DNA of 64,000 nt from an uncultured Enterocloster sp. (lineage in GTDB: Bacteria; Bacillota; Clostridia; Lachnospirales; Lachnospiraceae), in the NCBI GenBank assembly GCA_944384065.1, contig CALWRY010000002.1:1-64000 (forward strand), in the 5' to 3' direction. The position numbers and the translations under genes are program-made. The notes beneath the pieces are model-generated. The model was not told the origin of the DNA, searched no databases, and worked only from the letters and a program-made list of their open reading frames with translations. Of this stretch, positions 42,314 to 51,751 are shown piece after piece (the stretch's first letter is position 1; the number at the start of each line of letters is the position of its first letter).

Positions 42314-43591
42314 ATGGGCGGAATGCTAAGAAAAGTTGGAGTTGTAGGTGCCTTGGGCGCGGCTCTCATGCTGTCTGCATGCTCTGCCGGAAATTCCGGA
42401 AAGACAGAGCTGACATTCCAGATTTGGGACACGGCCCAGAGGGACGGCATGCAGGCGCTGATTGACGCGTATGTGGCGGAGCACCCGGATGTGGAGATTA
42501 AGCTGCATGTGACCAGCTGGGACGAGTACTGGACCAAGATGGACGCTGCGGCGGAGTCCAATCAGCTGCCGGATATCTTCTGGATGCATACTAATGAGAT
42601 TCTAAAGTACACCAAATATGGCATGCTGGAGGATGTGACAAATCTCTATGACGATGTGGATCCGAATTATTATGCGGAACACTTCTCAGAGATTGCTCTG
42701 AATAACGCAAAGGGAGCGGACGGCAGGATCTACGGCGTGCCCAAAGACAAGGATACCGTATGCCTGGTCTACAACAAGGAGATGTTTGACGCCGCGGGCG
42801 TTTCTTACCCGGACGAGAGCTGGACCTGGGATACGCTGGTGGAGGCTTCTCAGCAGATTTACGATGCCACGGGCAAGTATGGATACATGGCCTATGCTGA
42901 CGACCAGCTCGGTTACTGGAATTTTGTGTACCAGGCAGGCGGACAGATTTTGACGGATGACAAGTCCAAGGGGGATTTCCTCAATCCGGGGACAAAGAAG
43001 GGCATTGAATTCTATGTAGGTCTTCAGGATTATGAATGGTGTCCGGATCAGAATTACTTTGCACAGACAAATCCAGGAACTGCGTTTTTCTCCGAGCAGG
43101 GCGCGATGTACTTTGAGGGCAACTGGAACTTGCTGTCCCAGCTGCAGAACAATCCCGAGATGGAGGGCAAGTGGGACGTGGCAGTGCTTCCCAAGTGCCC
43201 GGATCCCGTAGAAGGGGACGGGAGAGCAACGATTTCCAATGACCTGTGCTATGTGACGGGGGCCAAGGGCAAGAACAAGGAAGCGGCCCTGGCATTTATT
43301 AAGTTCCTTGGCACAGAGGAGGGACAGCGGATTCAGGGAGAGTCCGGAGTGGCTATTCCGGCATATGAGGGGTTGGAGAATACATGGATGCAGGTTTTTG
43401 AGGGGAGACTGAACGTGCAGAAATGTGTGGATATGTTTGAGTATGGCGTGCAGAGTGTGAATAATGCTTCCAGGCCTAATTGGAAGTCGGATGTCAGCGA
43501 TATCCTGATTAAAATGTATACGAAGGAGCTGACCATTGACGAGGGACTGCAGGCGATGCAGGAGGCCGTGGACAGCGCAAGCGCTCTGTAA
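42314..43591 (+). CDS. ABC transporter sugar-binding lipoprotein
   Basis: A 425-residue solute-binding protein. The signal peptide ends in L-S-A-C with Cys23 for lipid attachment. The mature protein is a cluster B/MalE-like fold: TELTFQIWDTAQRDGMQALI, YGVPKDKDTVCLVYNKEMFD, YPDESWTWDTLVEASQQIYD and GAKGKNKEAALAFIKFLGTE are family-like. The adjacent permeases, alpha-galactosidase and AraC regulator point to raffinose or melibiose as ligand. GGGAGGGG precedes ATG 42314. Confidence 0.9.
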   Translation: MGGMLRKVGVVGALGAALMLSACSAGNSGKTELTFQIWDTAQRDGMQALIDAYVAEHPDVEIKLHVTSWDEYWTKMDAAAESNQLPDIFWMHTNEILKYTKYGMLEDVTNLYDDVDPNYYAEHFSEIALNNAKGADGRIYGVPKDKDTVCLVYNKEMFDAAGVSYPDESWTWDTLVEASQQIYDATGKYGYMAYADDQLGYWNFVYQAGGQILTDDKSKGDFLNPGTKKGIEFYVGLQDYEWCPDQNYFAQTNPGTAFFSEQGAMYFEGNWNLLSQLQNNPEMEGKWDVAVLPKCPDPVEGDGRATISNDLCYVTGAKGKNKEAALAFIKFLGTEEGQRIQGESGVAIPAYEGLENTWMQVFEGRLNVQKCVDMFEYGVQSVNNASRPNWKSDVSDILIKMYTKELTIDEGLQAMQEAVDSASAL

Positions 43592-43612
43592 TGTAAGGGG
43601 GAAAGAGATTTT

Positions 43613-44494
43613 ATGGATAGAAAGAAATTTTTAAATGAGGATGCCAAATGGGGGTATATATTGATTGCTCCTACGATTATCGGCCTGCTGGTGTTAAATG
43701 TGTATCCTTTTATAGAGACGCTGATACTCAGCTTTTCCACCACACATCCTTTTGGCATTTATGAAATCAGCGGTGTGGGAAACTACGTGGAGATGTTCCA
43801 AAGCCCGGAGTTTTGGAAGGCTACCTGGAATTCCATTTACTTCTGTATTTTAACGGTGCCTGTAGGCATTTTCCTGGCCTTGGTGACGGCCGTGCTGCTC
43901 AACGCGAAGATTGCGGGAAAAACGGCCTTCCGCGCCATCTATTTCCTTCCCATGGTTGTGGCCCCTGCGGCGGTGGCTATGGTTTGGAAGTGGATTTTTA
44001 ATTCGGACTATGGTATACTGAACCAGATACTGGGGGTAAAAATTGACTGGATTACAAATCCCCGCATTGTTATGATTTCCTGTGCGGTGGTGGCTATCTG
44101 GAGCGCTATCGGATATGACGCGGTGCTCCTGCTGTCCGGAATCCAGAATATTTCCAAGAGCTACTATGAGGCAGCCGGCCTTGACGGCGCTTCCAAGGTA
44201 CAGCAGTTCTTCTTTATAACCCTTCCTATGGTTTCGCCCACTTTGTTTGTGGTGCTGATCATGCGCCTTATGTCATCTCTCAAGGTGTATGACCTGATTT
44301 ACATGATGGTGGAGCCCACAAACCCGGCGCTGACCAGCGCCCAGTCCCTCATGTACCTGTTCTACAGAGAGTCCTTTGTGGCGGGGAACAGAGGCTACGC
44401 ATCTGCCATTGTTATCTGGACGGTGCTGCTTATCGGAATTGTGACGCTGATTCAGTTCTGGGGACAGAAGAAGTGGGTCAACTACGAGGTATAG
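43613..44494 (+). CDS. ABC sugar permease, MalF/UgpA type
   Basis: A 293-residue permease with six membrane helices. The inner EAA loop reads YYEAAGLDGASKVQQFFFIT, followed by LPMVSPTLFVVLIMRL. It forms the translocation channel with the next permease. No ATPase gene is in the cluster, so a shared MsmK/MsiK-like ATPase from elsewhere is expected, as is common in Firmicutes sugar transporters of this family. Confidence 0.92.
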   Translation: MDRKKFLNEDAKWGYILIAPTIIGLLVLNVYPFIETLILSFSTTHPFGIYEISGVGNYVEMFQSPEFWKATWNSIYFCILTVPVGIFLALVTAVLLNAKIAGKTAFRAIYFLPMVVAPAAVAMVWKWIFNSDYGILNQILGVKIDWITNPRIVMISCAVVAIWSAIGYDAVLLLSGIQNISKSYYEAAGLDGASKVQQFFFITLPMVSPTLFVVLIMRLMSSLKVYDLIYMMVEPTNPALTSAQSLMYLFYRESFVAGNRGYASAIVIWTVLLIGIVTLIQFWGQKKWVNYEV

Positions 44495-44509
44495 GAAGGA
44501 GAGGAACTT

Positions 44510-45343
44510 ATGGATTCTTTGAGCACAAACAGAAAAATTACGACAGCTCTGGTATACCTGGTTTTGGCCGCAGGTGCGGTGCTGATGATCTTCCCCTTTG
44601 TCTGGATGCTCCTCACCAGCTTTAAGTCCATGGCGGAGAGCATGCGGATACCGCCCACGATCCTGCCGGCCCAGTGGCTTATCCAGAATTATACAGATGC
44701 CCTTGAAAGCCTGCCGTTTATCCGGCTGTATATCAATACGGCGCTGCTGATCCTGCTTCGCGTTATCTGCGCGGTGGCATTTTCCTCCGCAGCGGGATAT
44801 GCCTTTGCGAAGCTTAAATTCCCAGGGAAGAATGCATTTTTCAGCCTGGTGCTGATTCAGATGATGCTTCCCTCCCAGATATTTATTATTCCGCAGTATC
44901 AAATGCTTGCAAAGCTGAGCCTGACAAACACTATTTTCGCTCTGGTATTCCCGGGACTGGTAAGCGCATTCGGAACCTTTTTCCTGCGCCAGTCCTATAT
45001 GGGAATTCCCGACGAGCTGGGCGAGGCAGCCTACCTGGATGGCTGCACAAGGTGGCAGACCTTTACCAAGGTGATGATGCCCTTAACCAAGGCTTCTATG
45101 GCGGCGCTTACCATCTTTACCGCAGTGTTTGCATATGCAGATTTGATGTGGCCCCTGATCGCCAACACGGATTTAAATATGATGACCCTTTCCGCCGGGC
45201 TTTCCACGCTGAGAGGACAGTTCACAACCAATTATCCGATGCTCATGGCGGGCTCGATGCTGGCAATGATTCCTATGGTTATTCTGTATCTGGTATTCCA
45301 GAAGCAGTTCATCGAAGGAATTGCCATGACAGGAGGGAAATAA
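44510..45343 (+). CDS. ABC sugar permease, MalG/UgpE type
   Basis: A 277-residue permease with about six helices. The EAA loop is ELGEAAYLDGCTRWQTFTKV with MMPLTKASMAALTIFTAVFA. Its C-terminus KQFIEGIAMTGGK is characteristic of this permease type. It is 15 bases from the first permease and shares its operon. Three consecutive hairpins including a terminator lie after its stop. Confidence 0.92.
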   Translation: MDSLSTNRKITTALVYLVLAAGAVLMIFPFVWMLLTSFKSMAESMRIPPTILPAQWLIQNYTDALESLPFIRLYINTALLILLRVICAVAFSSAAGYAFAKLKFPGKNAFFSLVLIQMMLPSQIFIIPQYQMLAKLSLTNTIFALVFPGLVSAFGTFFLRQSYMGIPDELGEAAYLDGCTRWQTFTKVMMPLTKASMAALTIFTAVFAYADLMWPLIANTDLNMMTLSAGLSTLRGQFTTNYPMLMAGSMLAMIPMVILYLVFQKQFIEGIAMTGGK

Positions 45344-45373
45344 GCAGACTGCATTTGGACATGAGCTGCAAGG

Positions 45374-45450
45374 CAAATATCCCGCAGAAAACTGCGGGGT
45401 ATTTGTCCCCTGCGGCAGGCGCAGGGGGACATGGGAGACCATGTCTTTTT
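45374..45450 (+). terminator. Triple hairpin with terminator before the alpha-galactosidase gene
   Basis: Hairpin 1: 45374-45387 with 45392-45405 (14 bp, one G-T). Hairpin 2: CCCCTGCG (45407-45414) with CGCAGGGG (45420-45427). Hairpin 3: GACATGG (45428-45434) with CCATGTC (45439-45445) then TTTTT (45446-45450), an intrinsic terminator. The transporter transcript could end or be partly read through here, which would lower alpha-galactosidase expression relative to the transporter, or the hairpins could protect mRNA ends. Confidence 0.7.
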
Positions 45451-45484
45451 GCGTTTTCACAACAAAAACAGGAGAGTAACAGTT

Positions 45485-47698
45485 ATGGCAGTTCATTATG
45501 ACGAGACTCGAAAGATATTCAGCTTACAGACGAAAAACTCTACGTATCAGATGCAGATAGACCGCTTTGGCGTCCTGGTTCATCTGTACTATGGGAGCCG
45601 GATGGAGAGCCCCATGGATTACCTGCTGACCTATGCGGACAGAGGCTTTTCCGGCAACCCCTATGACGCGGGGACGGATCGGACCTATTCGCTGGATGTG
45701 CTTCCCCAGGAGTATCCCTGCCACGGGACAGGGGATTTCCGCAGCGTCTGTCTGGTGATGGAGAATCCGGACGGGACATTAAGCTGCGACCTGCGCTACA
45801 AGGCGCACAGGATCGATGACGGAAAATATGGGATTCCCGGCATGCCTGCGGTTTACGGGGGCAGCGAGGACTCCCAGACTGTGGAGATATGGCTGGAGGA
45901 TGAGGCCTCCGGCCTGGAGGTGGAGCTCCTCTACGGCGTGATCCCGGACCGGGATGTGATCACCCGGAGCGCGCGGCTGATAAATAAGGGAAAGGATTCC
46001 CTTATCATCCAAAAAGCCTCCACCGCCTGCCTGGATTTCCTCTGGGGCGATTACGATCTCCTCCGCTTTTACGGCCGCCACGCAATGGAGCGGAACCTGG
46101 AGCGGACCCCCATTTCCCATGGGGTTACCAGTATCGGGAGCAAGCGGGGGGCCTCCAGCCACCAGTACAATCCCTTCCTCATCGTGGCGGAGAGGGGAGC
46201 AAACGAGGAGAAGGGACGCTGCTACGGCATGTCCTTTGTGTACAGCGGAAACTTCAAGGGCCAGGCGGAGCGGGATCAGTATGATCAGACCCGGGTGATC
46301 CTGGGGCTCCAGGACGAGCTGTTCTCCTACCGGCTGGCGCCGGGGGAGGAGCTGTGGGCCCCGGAGGTGATACTCTCCTATTCCGGGGAGGGGCTGGCCC
46401 GCCTGTCCCAGAACTTCCACAAGATTATCCGCCATAACCTGTGCAGGGGGAGATTTAAGAATTCCTACCGCCCGGTCCTGGTGAATAACTGGGAAGCAAC
46501 CTACATGGATTTTGACGGTGAGAAAATATGCGAGATCGCCCGCCAGGCAGCGGATCTGGGCATCGAGATGCTGGTGCTGGACGACGGCTGGTTCGGCAAG
46601 CGCAACAGCGACACCTGCAGCCTGGGGGACTGGTGGGTGAATGAGGAAAAGCTGGGAGGGACGTTAGCAGAGCTGGTGAATCGCATCAACGGCATGGGAC
46701 TAAAGTTCGGCCTTTGGGTGGAGCCGGAGATGATCTCCGAGGACAGCGAGCTCTACCGGCAGCACCCGGACTGGGCCTTTGTCATCCCCGGGCGCAAGCC
46801 GGTGCGCTCCAGGGGGCAGCTGGCCCTGGATTTCTCCCGCCAGGAGGCGGCGGACTATGTGTTTGACAGCCTGTGCCGGGTGCTGGACAGCGCCAATGTG
46901 GAGTACCTGAAGTGGGACATGAACCGCAGCATTATCGATGTGTACTCTGCCCTGGAGGACAGCAAGAGCCAGGGGCGGGTGCTCTACCAGTATATACTGG
47001 GCTTGTACCGGTTCCTTGACCGGCTTGGGCGGCGCTATCCCCATATATTGATCGAGGGCTGCTGCGGAGGCGGCGGCCGGTTTGACGCGGGCATGCTCTA
47101 CTATGCGCCCCAGATCTGGTGCAGCGACAACACGGACGCGGTGGATCGGATCCGCATCCAGTACGGAACCTCCTTCGGCTACCCGGTATCGGCGGTGGGC
47201 GCCCATGTGTCCACGGTGCCCAATCACCAGACAGGCCGATCCGTTTCCTTTAAGACCAGGGGCGTGGTGGCCATGGCCGGAACCTTTGGCTACGAGCTGG
47301 ATCTGGGAAAGCTTCTTCCTGAGGAGAAGGAGGAGGTTAAGGAGCAGGTCAGGGCCTACAAGAAGTACTGGCGGCTGATCCAGGATGGGGATTATTACCG
47401 CCTGTCGGATCCCTTCCTCCCGGATGGGCTGGGAGCCTGGGAGTTCGCTGCGGAGGACGGATCGGAGGCTCTTCTGAATGTGGTCACCCTGAACACCCAC
47501 GGAAATCCCCTGACCGCTTATGTGCGGCTTAGAGGCCTTCTGCCGGAGGAATGGTACTGGGCGGAGGAGACAGGACAGGTTTACCAGGGGCGCGCACTGA
47601 TGGAGGCCGGAATTCCGGTTCCCCATATGCCGGATGAGTACCAGGCCTGGCAGCTGCATCTGACGCTGTGCCCCCGGGATAATTCTATGGATGCGTAA
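45485..47698 (+). CDS. GH36 alpha-galactosidase
   Basis: A 737-residue cytoplasmic GH36 enzyme that hydrolyses alpha-1,6-linked galactose from raffinose, melibiose and related sugars. The nucleophile Asp is in VEYLKWDMNRSI (near residue 478) and the acid/base Asp in WCSDNTDAVDRIR (near 548). Other blocks: NWEATYMDFDGEKI, LDDGWFGKRN, FGLWVEPEMIS and EGCCGGGGRFD. Length and domain order (N-terminal beta-sandwich, barrel, C-terminal sheet) match the typical tetrameric group. AGGAGAG precedes ATG 45485. Confidence 0.95.
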   Translation: MAVHYDETRKIFSLQTKNSTYQMQIDRFGVLVHLYYGSRMESPMDYLLTYADRGFSGNPYDAGTDRTYSLDVLPQEYPCHGTGDFRSVCLVMENPDGTLSCDLRYKAHRIDDGKYGIPGMPAVYGGSEDSQTVEIWLEDEASGLEVELLYGVIPDRDVITRSARLINKGKDSLIIQKASTACLDFLWGDYDLLRFYGRHAMERNLERTPISHGVTSIGSKRGASSHQYNPFLIVAERGANEEKGRCYGMSFVYSGNFKGQAERDQYDQTRVILGLQDELFSYRLAPGEELWAPEVILSYSGEGLARLSQNFHKIIRHNLCRGRFKNSYRPVLVNNWEATYMDFDGEKICEIARQAADLGIEMLVLDDGWFGKRNSDTCSLGDWWVNEEKLGGTLAELVNRINGMGLKFGLWVEPEMISEDSELYRQHPDWAFVIPGRKPVRSRGQLALDFSRQEAADYVFDSLCRVLDSANVEYLKWDMNRSIIDVYSALEDSKSQGRVLYQYILGLYRFLDRLGRRYPHILIEGCCGGGGRFDAGMLYYAPQIWCSDNTDAVDRIRIQYGTSFGYPVSAVGAHVSTVPNHQTGRSVSFKTRGVVAMAGTFGYELDLGKLLPEEKEEVKEQVRAYKKYWRLIQDGDYYRLSDPFLPDGLGAWEFAAEDGSEALLNVVTLNTHGNPLTAYVRLRGLLPEEWYWAEETGQVYQGRALMEAGIPVPHMPDEYQAWQLHLTLCPRDNSMDA

Positions 47699-47722
47699 CG
47701 GCCCGCCGTCTAAACGGTTACA
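47699..47722. repeat. Solo end F of the folding element
   Basis: GCCCGCCGTCTAAACGGTTAC, read reversed, is GTAACCGTTTAGACGGCGGGC. It matches the outer arm of copy A (GTAACGGTTCAGACGGCGGG) in 18 of 20 positions. It stands alone between the alpha-galactosidase and amylosucrase-like genes with no partner arm nearby. Confidence 0.5.
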
Positions 47723-47740
47723 AGAAATGAGGAGAATGAG

Positions 47741-49582
47741 ATGAGCAGAAAAAGTTTTACGTGGGAGGAACGCCTGGCAAGGCACATGGATGAGCTTAAG
47801 TGGCTGTACATGGAGCTTTATGACAGTCCGGAACATTTTGAGGAGCTTATCGCTACTATGCGCGGATTTTATGATGAGCGCAAGCCGGCCTTAAAGCGCC
47901 AGGACAAAAAGCGGGAGGAGGATCCCGCCTGGTTTAAGAAAAATGGCATGCTGGGCATGATGATGTACGCCGGGAATTTCGGCGGCACACTGGCCGGTGT
48001 GGGGGATAAGCTGGACTACATCAAGCGGTGCGGGGTGAACTACCTTCACCTGATGCCCCTCCTTGAGAGCCCGGCGGGCCGCTCCGACGGGGGATACGCG
48101 GTGGCGGATTTCCGGAAGGTGCAGGAGGAGCTGGGGACGATTGAGGATCTGGAGGCTCTGGCAGACAAATGCCGCCGCCAGGGGATCAGCATCTGCCTGG
48201 ACTTTGTGATGAACCACACCTCCGAGGATCACGAGTGGGCGAGGCGGGCCAGAAACGGGGAGAGGGAGTACATGGACCGGTATTTCTTCTATGACCGGAA
48301 AGAGGACGTGGACGCCTATGAGCGGACTGTGCCCCAGGTCTTTCCCACCACAGCCCCGGGAAACTTTACGTGGCTTCCGGAGATGGGAAAATACGTGCTC
48401 ACCACCTTTTACCCCTACCAGTGGGATCTGAATTACAAAAATTCCGTGGTATTCAATGAGATGATGTACAATTTCCTCTTCCTGGCCAATCGGGGCATTG
48501 ATGTGATCCGCATCGACGCGGTGCCCTATATATGGAAGGAGCTGGGGACCAGCTGCCGCAATCTGCCCAAGGTGCACACCATTGTGCGGATGATGCGCAT
48601 GATCGGGGAGATTGTCTGCCCCAGCGTGCTGCTTCTTGGCGAGGTGGTGATGGAGCCGGAGAAGGTGGCCCCCTACTTCGGAACCGTGGAGAAGCCGGAG
48701 TGCCATATGCTTTACAATGTGACCACCATGGCCAGCATCTGGCACACGGTGGCCTCCGGGGACGCGAGACTGCTCAAGAAGCAGCTGGAAGCTGTGGCCG
48801 GTCTGCCCAAGGAGTACACCTTCCTCAACTATCTGCGCTGCCATGATGACATCGGCTGGGGCCTTGACTATGGAACCCTGCGCCAGTACGGCATGGAGGA
48901 GGTATCCCACAAGGAATTCCTGAACGATTTCTTCACGGGGAATTATCCCACCAGCTTCAGCCGGGGCGAGCTCTACAACAATGATCCGGTCACAAGGGAC
49001 GCCCGGTTCTGCGGAACCACGGCTTCCATGTGCGGCATTGAGAAGGCGGGCTTCTGCGGCGATGGGGAGGGGATGGATCAGGCCATCCGCCTGGACGAAA
49101 TGCTCCACGCCTTTATGTTTATCCAGTCCGGCATCCCCGTGATCTACAGCGGGGACGAGGTGGGGCAGGTGAACGACTATACCTACAAGGAGGATCCGGA
49201 GAAGCGGGAGGACTCCCGGTACATCCACCGGGGAAAATTCTGCTGGGATCTGGAGGAAAAGATTGACGAGCCGGGGACCGTCCAGGACCGCCTGTTCCAC
49301 GCGCTGCGAAAGCTGGAAGTCCTGCGGGCAAGGGATGCGGTCTTTGACAGCCGGGTGCCCTTCTATATGGCGCAGACAGGGGATATATCCGTGCTCTGTC
49401 TGGTCCGCAGGGGGGAGAAGGAAACGGCTATGGGGATCTTCAACTTCAGCCGGGATGCCCGGCGGATCCAGGTGGAGGATTCATCGGTGCCCGATACATT
49501 TACTGACATGCTGAGCGGGGAGGAGAAAAATATCCGCGACATCGCCCTGCCGGGCTTCGGGTTCTTCTGGCTGCGCGCATAA
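47741..49582 (+). CDS. Amylosucrase-like GH13 enzyme
   Basis: A 613-residue GH13 protein resembling GH13_4 amylosucrases, which use sucrose to extend an alpha-1,4-glucan and release fructose. Shared blocks: YLHLMPLLESPAGRSDGGYA, DFVMNHTSEDHEWARRA, WTTF-like LTTFYPYQWDLNYKNSVVF, VIRIDAVPYIWKELGTSC (nucleophile Asp), LLGEVVMEPEKV (acid/base Glu) and YLRCHDDIGWG (third Asp). The N-terminal helical region ahead of the barrel is also present. Sucrose hydrolase activity cannot be excluded. It follows alpha-galactosidase by 42 bases, so raffinose could be split to galactose and sucrose and the sucrose used here. Confidence 0.78.
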   Translation: MSRKSFTWEERLARHMDELKWLYMELYDSPEHFEELIATMRGFYDERKPALKRQDKKREEDPAWFKKNGMLGMMMYAGNFGGTLAGVGDKLDYIKRCGVNYLHLMPLLESPAGRSDGGYAVADFRKVQEELGTIEDLEALADKCRRQGISICLDFVMNHTSEDHEWARRARNGEREYMDRYFFYDRKEDVDAYERTVPQVFPTTAPGNFTWLPEMGKYVLTTFYPYQWDLNYKNSVVFNEMMYNFLFLANRGIDVIRIDAVPYIWKELGTSCRNLPKVHTIVRMMRMIGEIVCPSVLLLGEVVMEPEKVAPYFGTVEKPECHMLYNVTTMASIWHTVASGDARLLKKQLEAVAGLPKEYTFLNYLRCHDDIGWGLDYGTLRQYGMEEVSHKEFLNDFFTGNYPTSFSRGELYNNDPVTRDARFCGTTASMCGIEKAGFCGDGEGMDQAIRLDEMLHAFMFIQSGIPVIYSGDEVGQVNDYTYKEDPEKREDSRYIHRGKFCWDLEEKIDEPGTVQDRLFHALRKLEVLRARDAVFDSRVPFYMAQTGDISVLCLVRRGEKETAMGIFNFSRDARRIQVEDSSVPDTFTDMLSGEEKNIRDIALPGFGFFWLRA

Positions 49583-49584
49583 TG

Positions 49585-50289
49585 CTATAGAATGGTGAGC
49601 ATGTTGTAGAGCTTCATCAGCCGGATGTCCTCCTTGGATAGGCGCAGGCTCTTCTCGAATTCCGCTGTCTCCTTCTGGGGCGTCTTGGACAGCAGGATCT
49701 TGGCGGAGGTGGGCATCAGCGGACGGCTGGAGATGCCGAAGGCCAGCCCCCATTTGACCGGAGCATTTAAATAGGGGCTGGGGATGCCCAGCTGGTAGTG
49801 GTCCATCTCCATGTGCTGGTTCTGCATTACCAGCAGACTCAGGGCGTCAAAATGGGTCAGCACGCCGTCATAGAGGTTCTCGCACAGGTGGTAGTGCTGA
49901 TAGTCGTCCACATTCATGTACATCTGGATGTGGTAGGCCCCACGGCCCACCTCCTCCAGGATGTCGGCCACGCTGCGGACAATGCGGTTGCTGCGCCCGT
50001 CGTAGTAATAGGCATAGAAGCGGTCCAGACCGGCAAAAAAGGCGGGAACCTCCCCGGCTGTGGTGCCGTTTCTCTGGGAGGGCGGCAGATAGAGGAGCTG
50101 CGTCACCCCCACATCCAGGGCCGCCGCGATGTCGTACAGGGTGGGCAGATCCACCGCGATCTGGCCGTTTTCATACTTGGATACACAGGATTTGCTCTTG
50201 CAGATGGCCTCAGCCAGCTGGTCGACGGTCATCTGTCTATTTTTACGATAGTACCGAATTTTCAATCCGATTTCACGGGAAATATCCAT
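49585..50289 (-). CDS. XRE-family regulator of the cysteine catabolism cluster
   Basis: A 234-residue regulator. The N-terminal HTH is MTVDQLAEAICKSKSCVSKY with ENGQIAVDLPTLYDIAAALD. About 170 further residues form a possible ligand domain without a recognised family. Its stop lies 2 bases from the amylosucrase stop. It is divergent from the MalY/PatB lyase gene, with a perfect 10-bp palindrome between the two promoters, so it probably controls that operon. No cysteine-sensing motif is evident. Confidence 0.75.
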   Translation of the reverse strand: MDISREIGLKIRYYRKNRQMTVDQLAEAICKSKSCVSKYENGQIAVDLPTLYDIAAALDVGVTQLLYLPPSQRNGTTAGEVPAFFAGLDRFYAYYYDGRSNRIVRSVADILEEVGRGAYHIQMYMNVDDYQHYHLCENLYDGVLTHFDALSLLVMQNQHMEMDHYQLGIPSPYLNAPVKWGLAFGISSRPLMPTSAKILLSKTPQKETAEFEKSLRLSKEDIRLMKLYNMLTIL

Positions 50290-50368
50290 AAAAAACCTCT
50301 TTTCATCTTTTGAAAATTATGCGGTTTCCTATAAATACATAAAAGGGGCTATTTCGCCCTCTTTCCAT

Positions 50369-50491
50369 ATTATACAGTTGTACTCCGGGAAAAACAAGCC
50401 CAAAATCCACTGAGAGGAAACTTGCGGCAAAAAAAGTTTCCTCAACGGAAATTTTGCCTCATTGGACAAAAGGGGAAAAATGCTTCATAAT
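50369..50491. promoter_or_regulatory. Divergent promoters and palindrome between the XRE gene and lyase gene
   Basis: Leftward: TTGTTT (50397-50392) and TATAAT (50374-50369), 17 bp apart. Rightward: TTGGAC (50462-50467) and CATAAT (50486-50491), 18 bp apart. Between them GAGGAAACTT (50414-50423) and AAGTTTCCTC (50434-50443) are perfect inverted repeats, with a smaller TTTCC/GGAAA pair overlapping the right arm. It is the expected place for an XRE-protein operator. Confidence 0.65.
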
Positions 50492-50562
50492 GAAACCAAT
50501 ACAAGGATACTCCCCGGCGGCCGACGGGATGTCCCAAGTCCATGTAAGAAAAGGAGTCTCGT

Positions 50563-51732
50563 ATGAAGTATAATTTTGATGAGGTTATTGATCGCAGCAA
50601 GAACCGCTCCTCCAAGTACGACGAGCGCGAGAAGAAGTTCGGCACTGCCGATGTCATCCCGCTGTGGGTGGCGGATATGGATTTCCGCACCGCCCAGCCC
50701 ATCATTGACGCCTGCAAGGCCAAAGCGGAGGAGGGCATCTGGGGCTATACCTCCCGCCCGGCCAGCTACTTCGAGGCTGTCCAGGAATGGGAGGTCAAGC
50801 GCAACAACTGGAAGCCGGATATAGCTATGATGAGCTGGAGCCTGGGCGTGGTGCCCGCTCTGTCCTCCATCGTCAAGGTGTTCAGCAAGGACGGGGACAA
50901 AATTTTGATTCAGACACCGGTTTACTCTGAATTTTACGATGTGGTGGAGGCATGGGATCGCACCGTAGTGGAAAATAAGCTGGTGGAGAAGAACGGAAGC
51001 TGGCATATTGATTTTGACGATTTTGAGGCCAAAGCCAAGGAGTGCAGCATCTTCCTGCTGTGCAATCCCCATAATCCCTTGGGAATCGTATGGGATCCCG
51101 CCGACCTGCGCCGGATGGCAGAGATCTGCATCGCCAATGACACCCTGCTGGTTTCCGATGAGATTCACTCCGACCTGATTTTCCACGGCAAGCATCACAC
51201 GGTTACAGCCAGCCTTTCACCGGAGATTGGGAATCGCATCATCACCTGTGTTTCCGCTACCAAGACGTTCAACCTGGCCGGACTGCAGGCCAGCACCACC
51301 ATCTTCCCCAACGCCCAGATGAAGCAGACCTTTGACAAGTTCTGGCAGGGAATGGATATTCACCGCAACAATGCCTTCAGCTCCGTGGCCATGGAGGCTG
51401 CTTACCGGGAGGGCGAGGAGTGGCTGGAGCAGCTGCTTGCCTATATCTCTGACAATTTTGACTATGTGTGCGATTACTGCGCGAAATACATTCCCAGGAT
51501 TAAGCCCAACTGTCCGGATGCCACCTATCTGATGTGGCTGGACTGCCGGGATCTGAATATGAGCAATGAGGAGCTCAGGGATTTCTTTATCTATAAGGCT
51601 AAGCTGGGATTAAACGAGGGCTATACCTTTGGCCGGAGCTTAAGCGGCTATATGCGGCTGAATGTGGCCTGCCCCCGGGCAACCCTTGAAAAAGCCATGG
51701 CACAGCTGAAGGCAGCCGTGGATGCCCTGTAA
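50563..51732 (+). CDS. MalY/PatB-type PLP-dependent C-S lyase (cystathionine beta-lyase family)
   Basis: A 389-residue class I/II aminotransferase-fold enzyme. It starts MKYNFDEVIDRSKNRSSKYD, with PLWVADMDFRTAQPI, the PatB/MalY N-terminus. ILIQTPVYSEFYDVVEAWDR, CNPHNPLGIVWDPADLRRM, VSDEIHSDLIFHGKHHT and the PLP-Lys block CVSATKTFNLAGLQ (near residue 232) are present. Such enzymes cleave cystathionine, cystine or cysteine S-conjugates to pyruvate, ammonia and a thiol. The following transporter and desulfidase suggest cysteine or cystine as substrate. Confidence 0.9.
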   Translation: MKYNFDEVIDRSKNRSSKYDEREKKFGTADVIPLWVADMDFRTAQPIIDACKAKAEEGIWGYTSRPASYFEAVQEWEVKRNNWKPDIAMMSWSLGVVPALSSIVKVFSKDGDKILIQTPVYSEFYDVVEAWDRTVVENKLVEKNGSWHIDFDDFEAKAKECSIFLLCNPHNPLGIVWDPADLRRMAEICIANDTLLVSDEIHSDLIFHGKHHTVTASLSPEIGNRIITCVSATKTFNLAGLQASTTIFPNAQMKQTFDKFWQGMDIHRNNAFSSVAMEAAYREGEEWLEQLLAYISDNFDYVCDYCAKYIPRIKPNCPDATYLMWLDCRDLNMSNEELRDFFIYKAKLGLNEGYTFGRSLSGYMRLNVACPRATLEKAMAQLKAAVDAL

Positions 51733-51751
51733 ATCGGAAAGGAGAGAAAAT

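Noticed and set aside
42118..42561. Longer AraC-type protein starting at 42561
   Set aside because: The extension lies opposite the binding-protein gene and the shared promoter region. ATG 42117 has an ideal ribosome-binding site.
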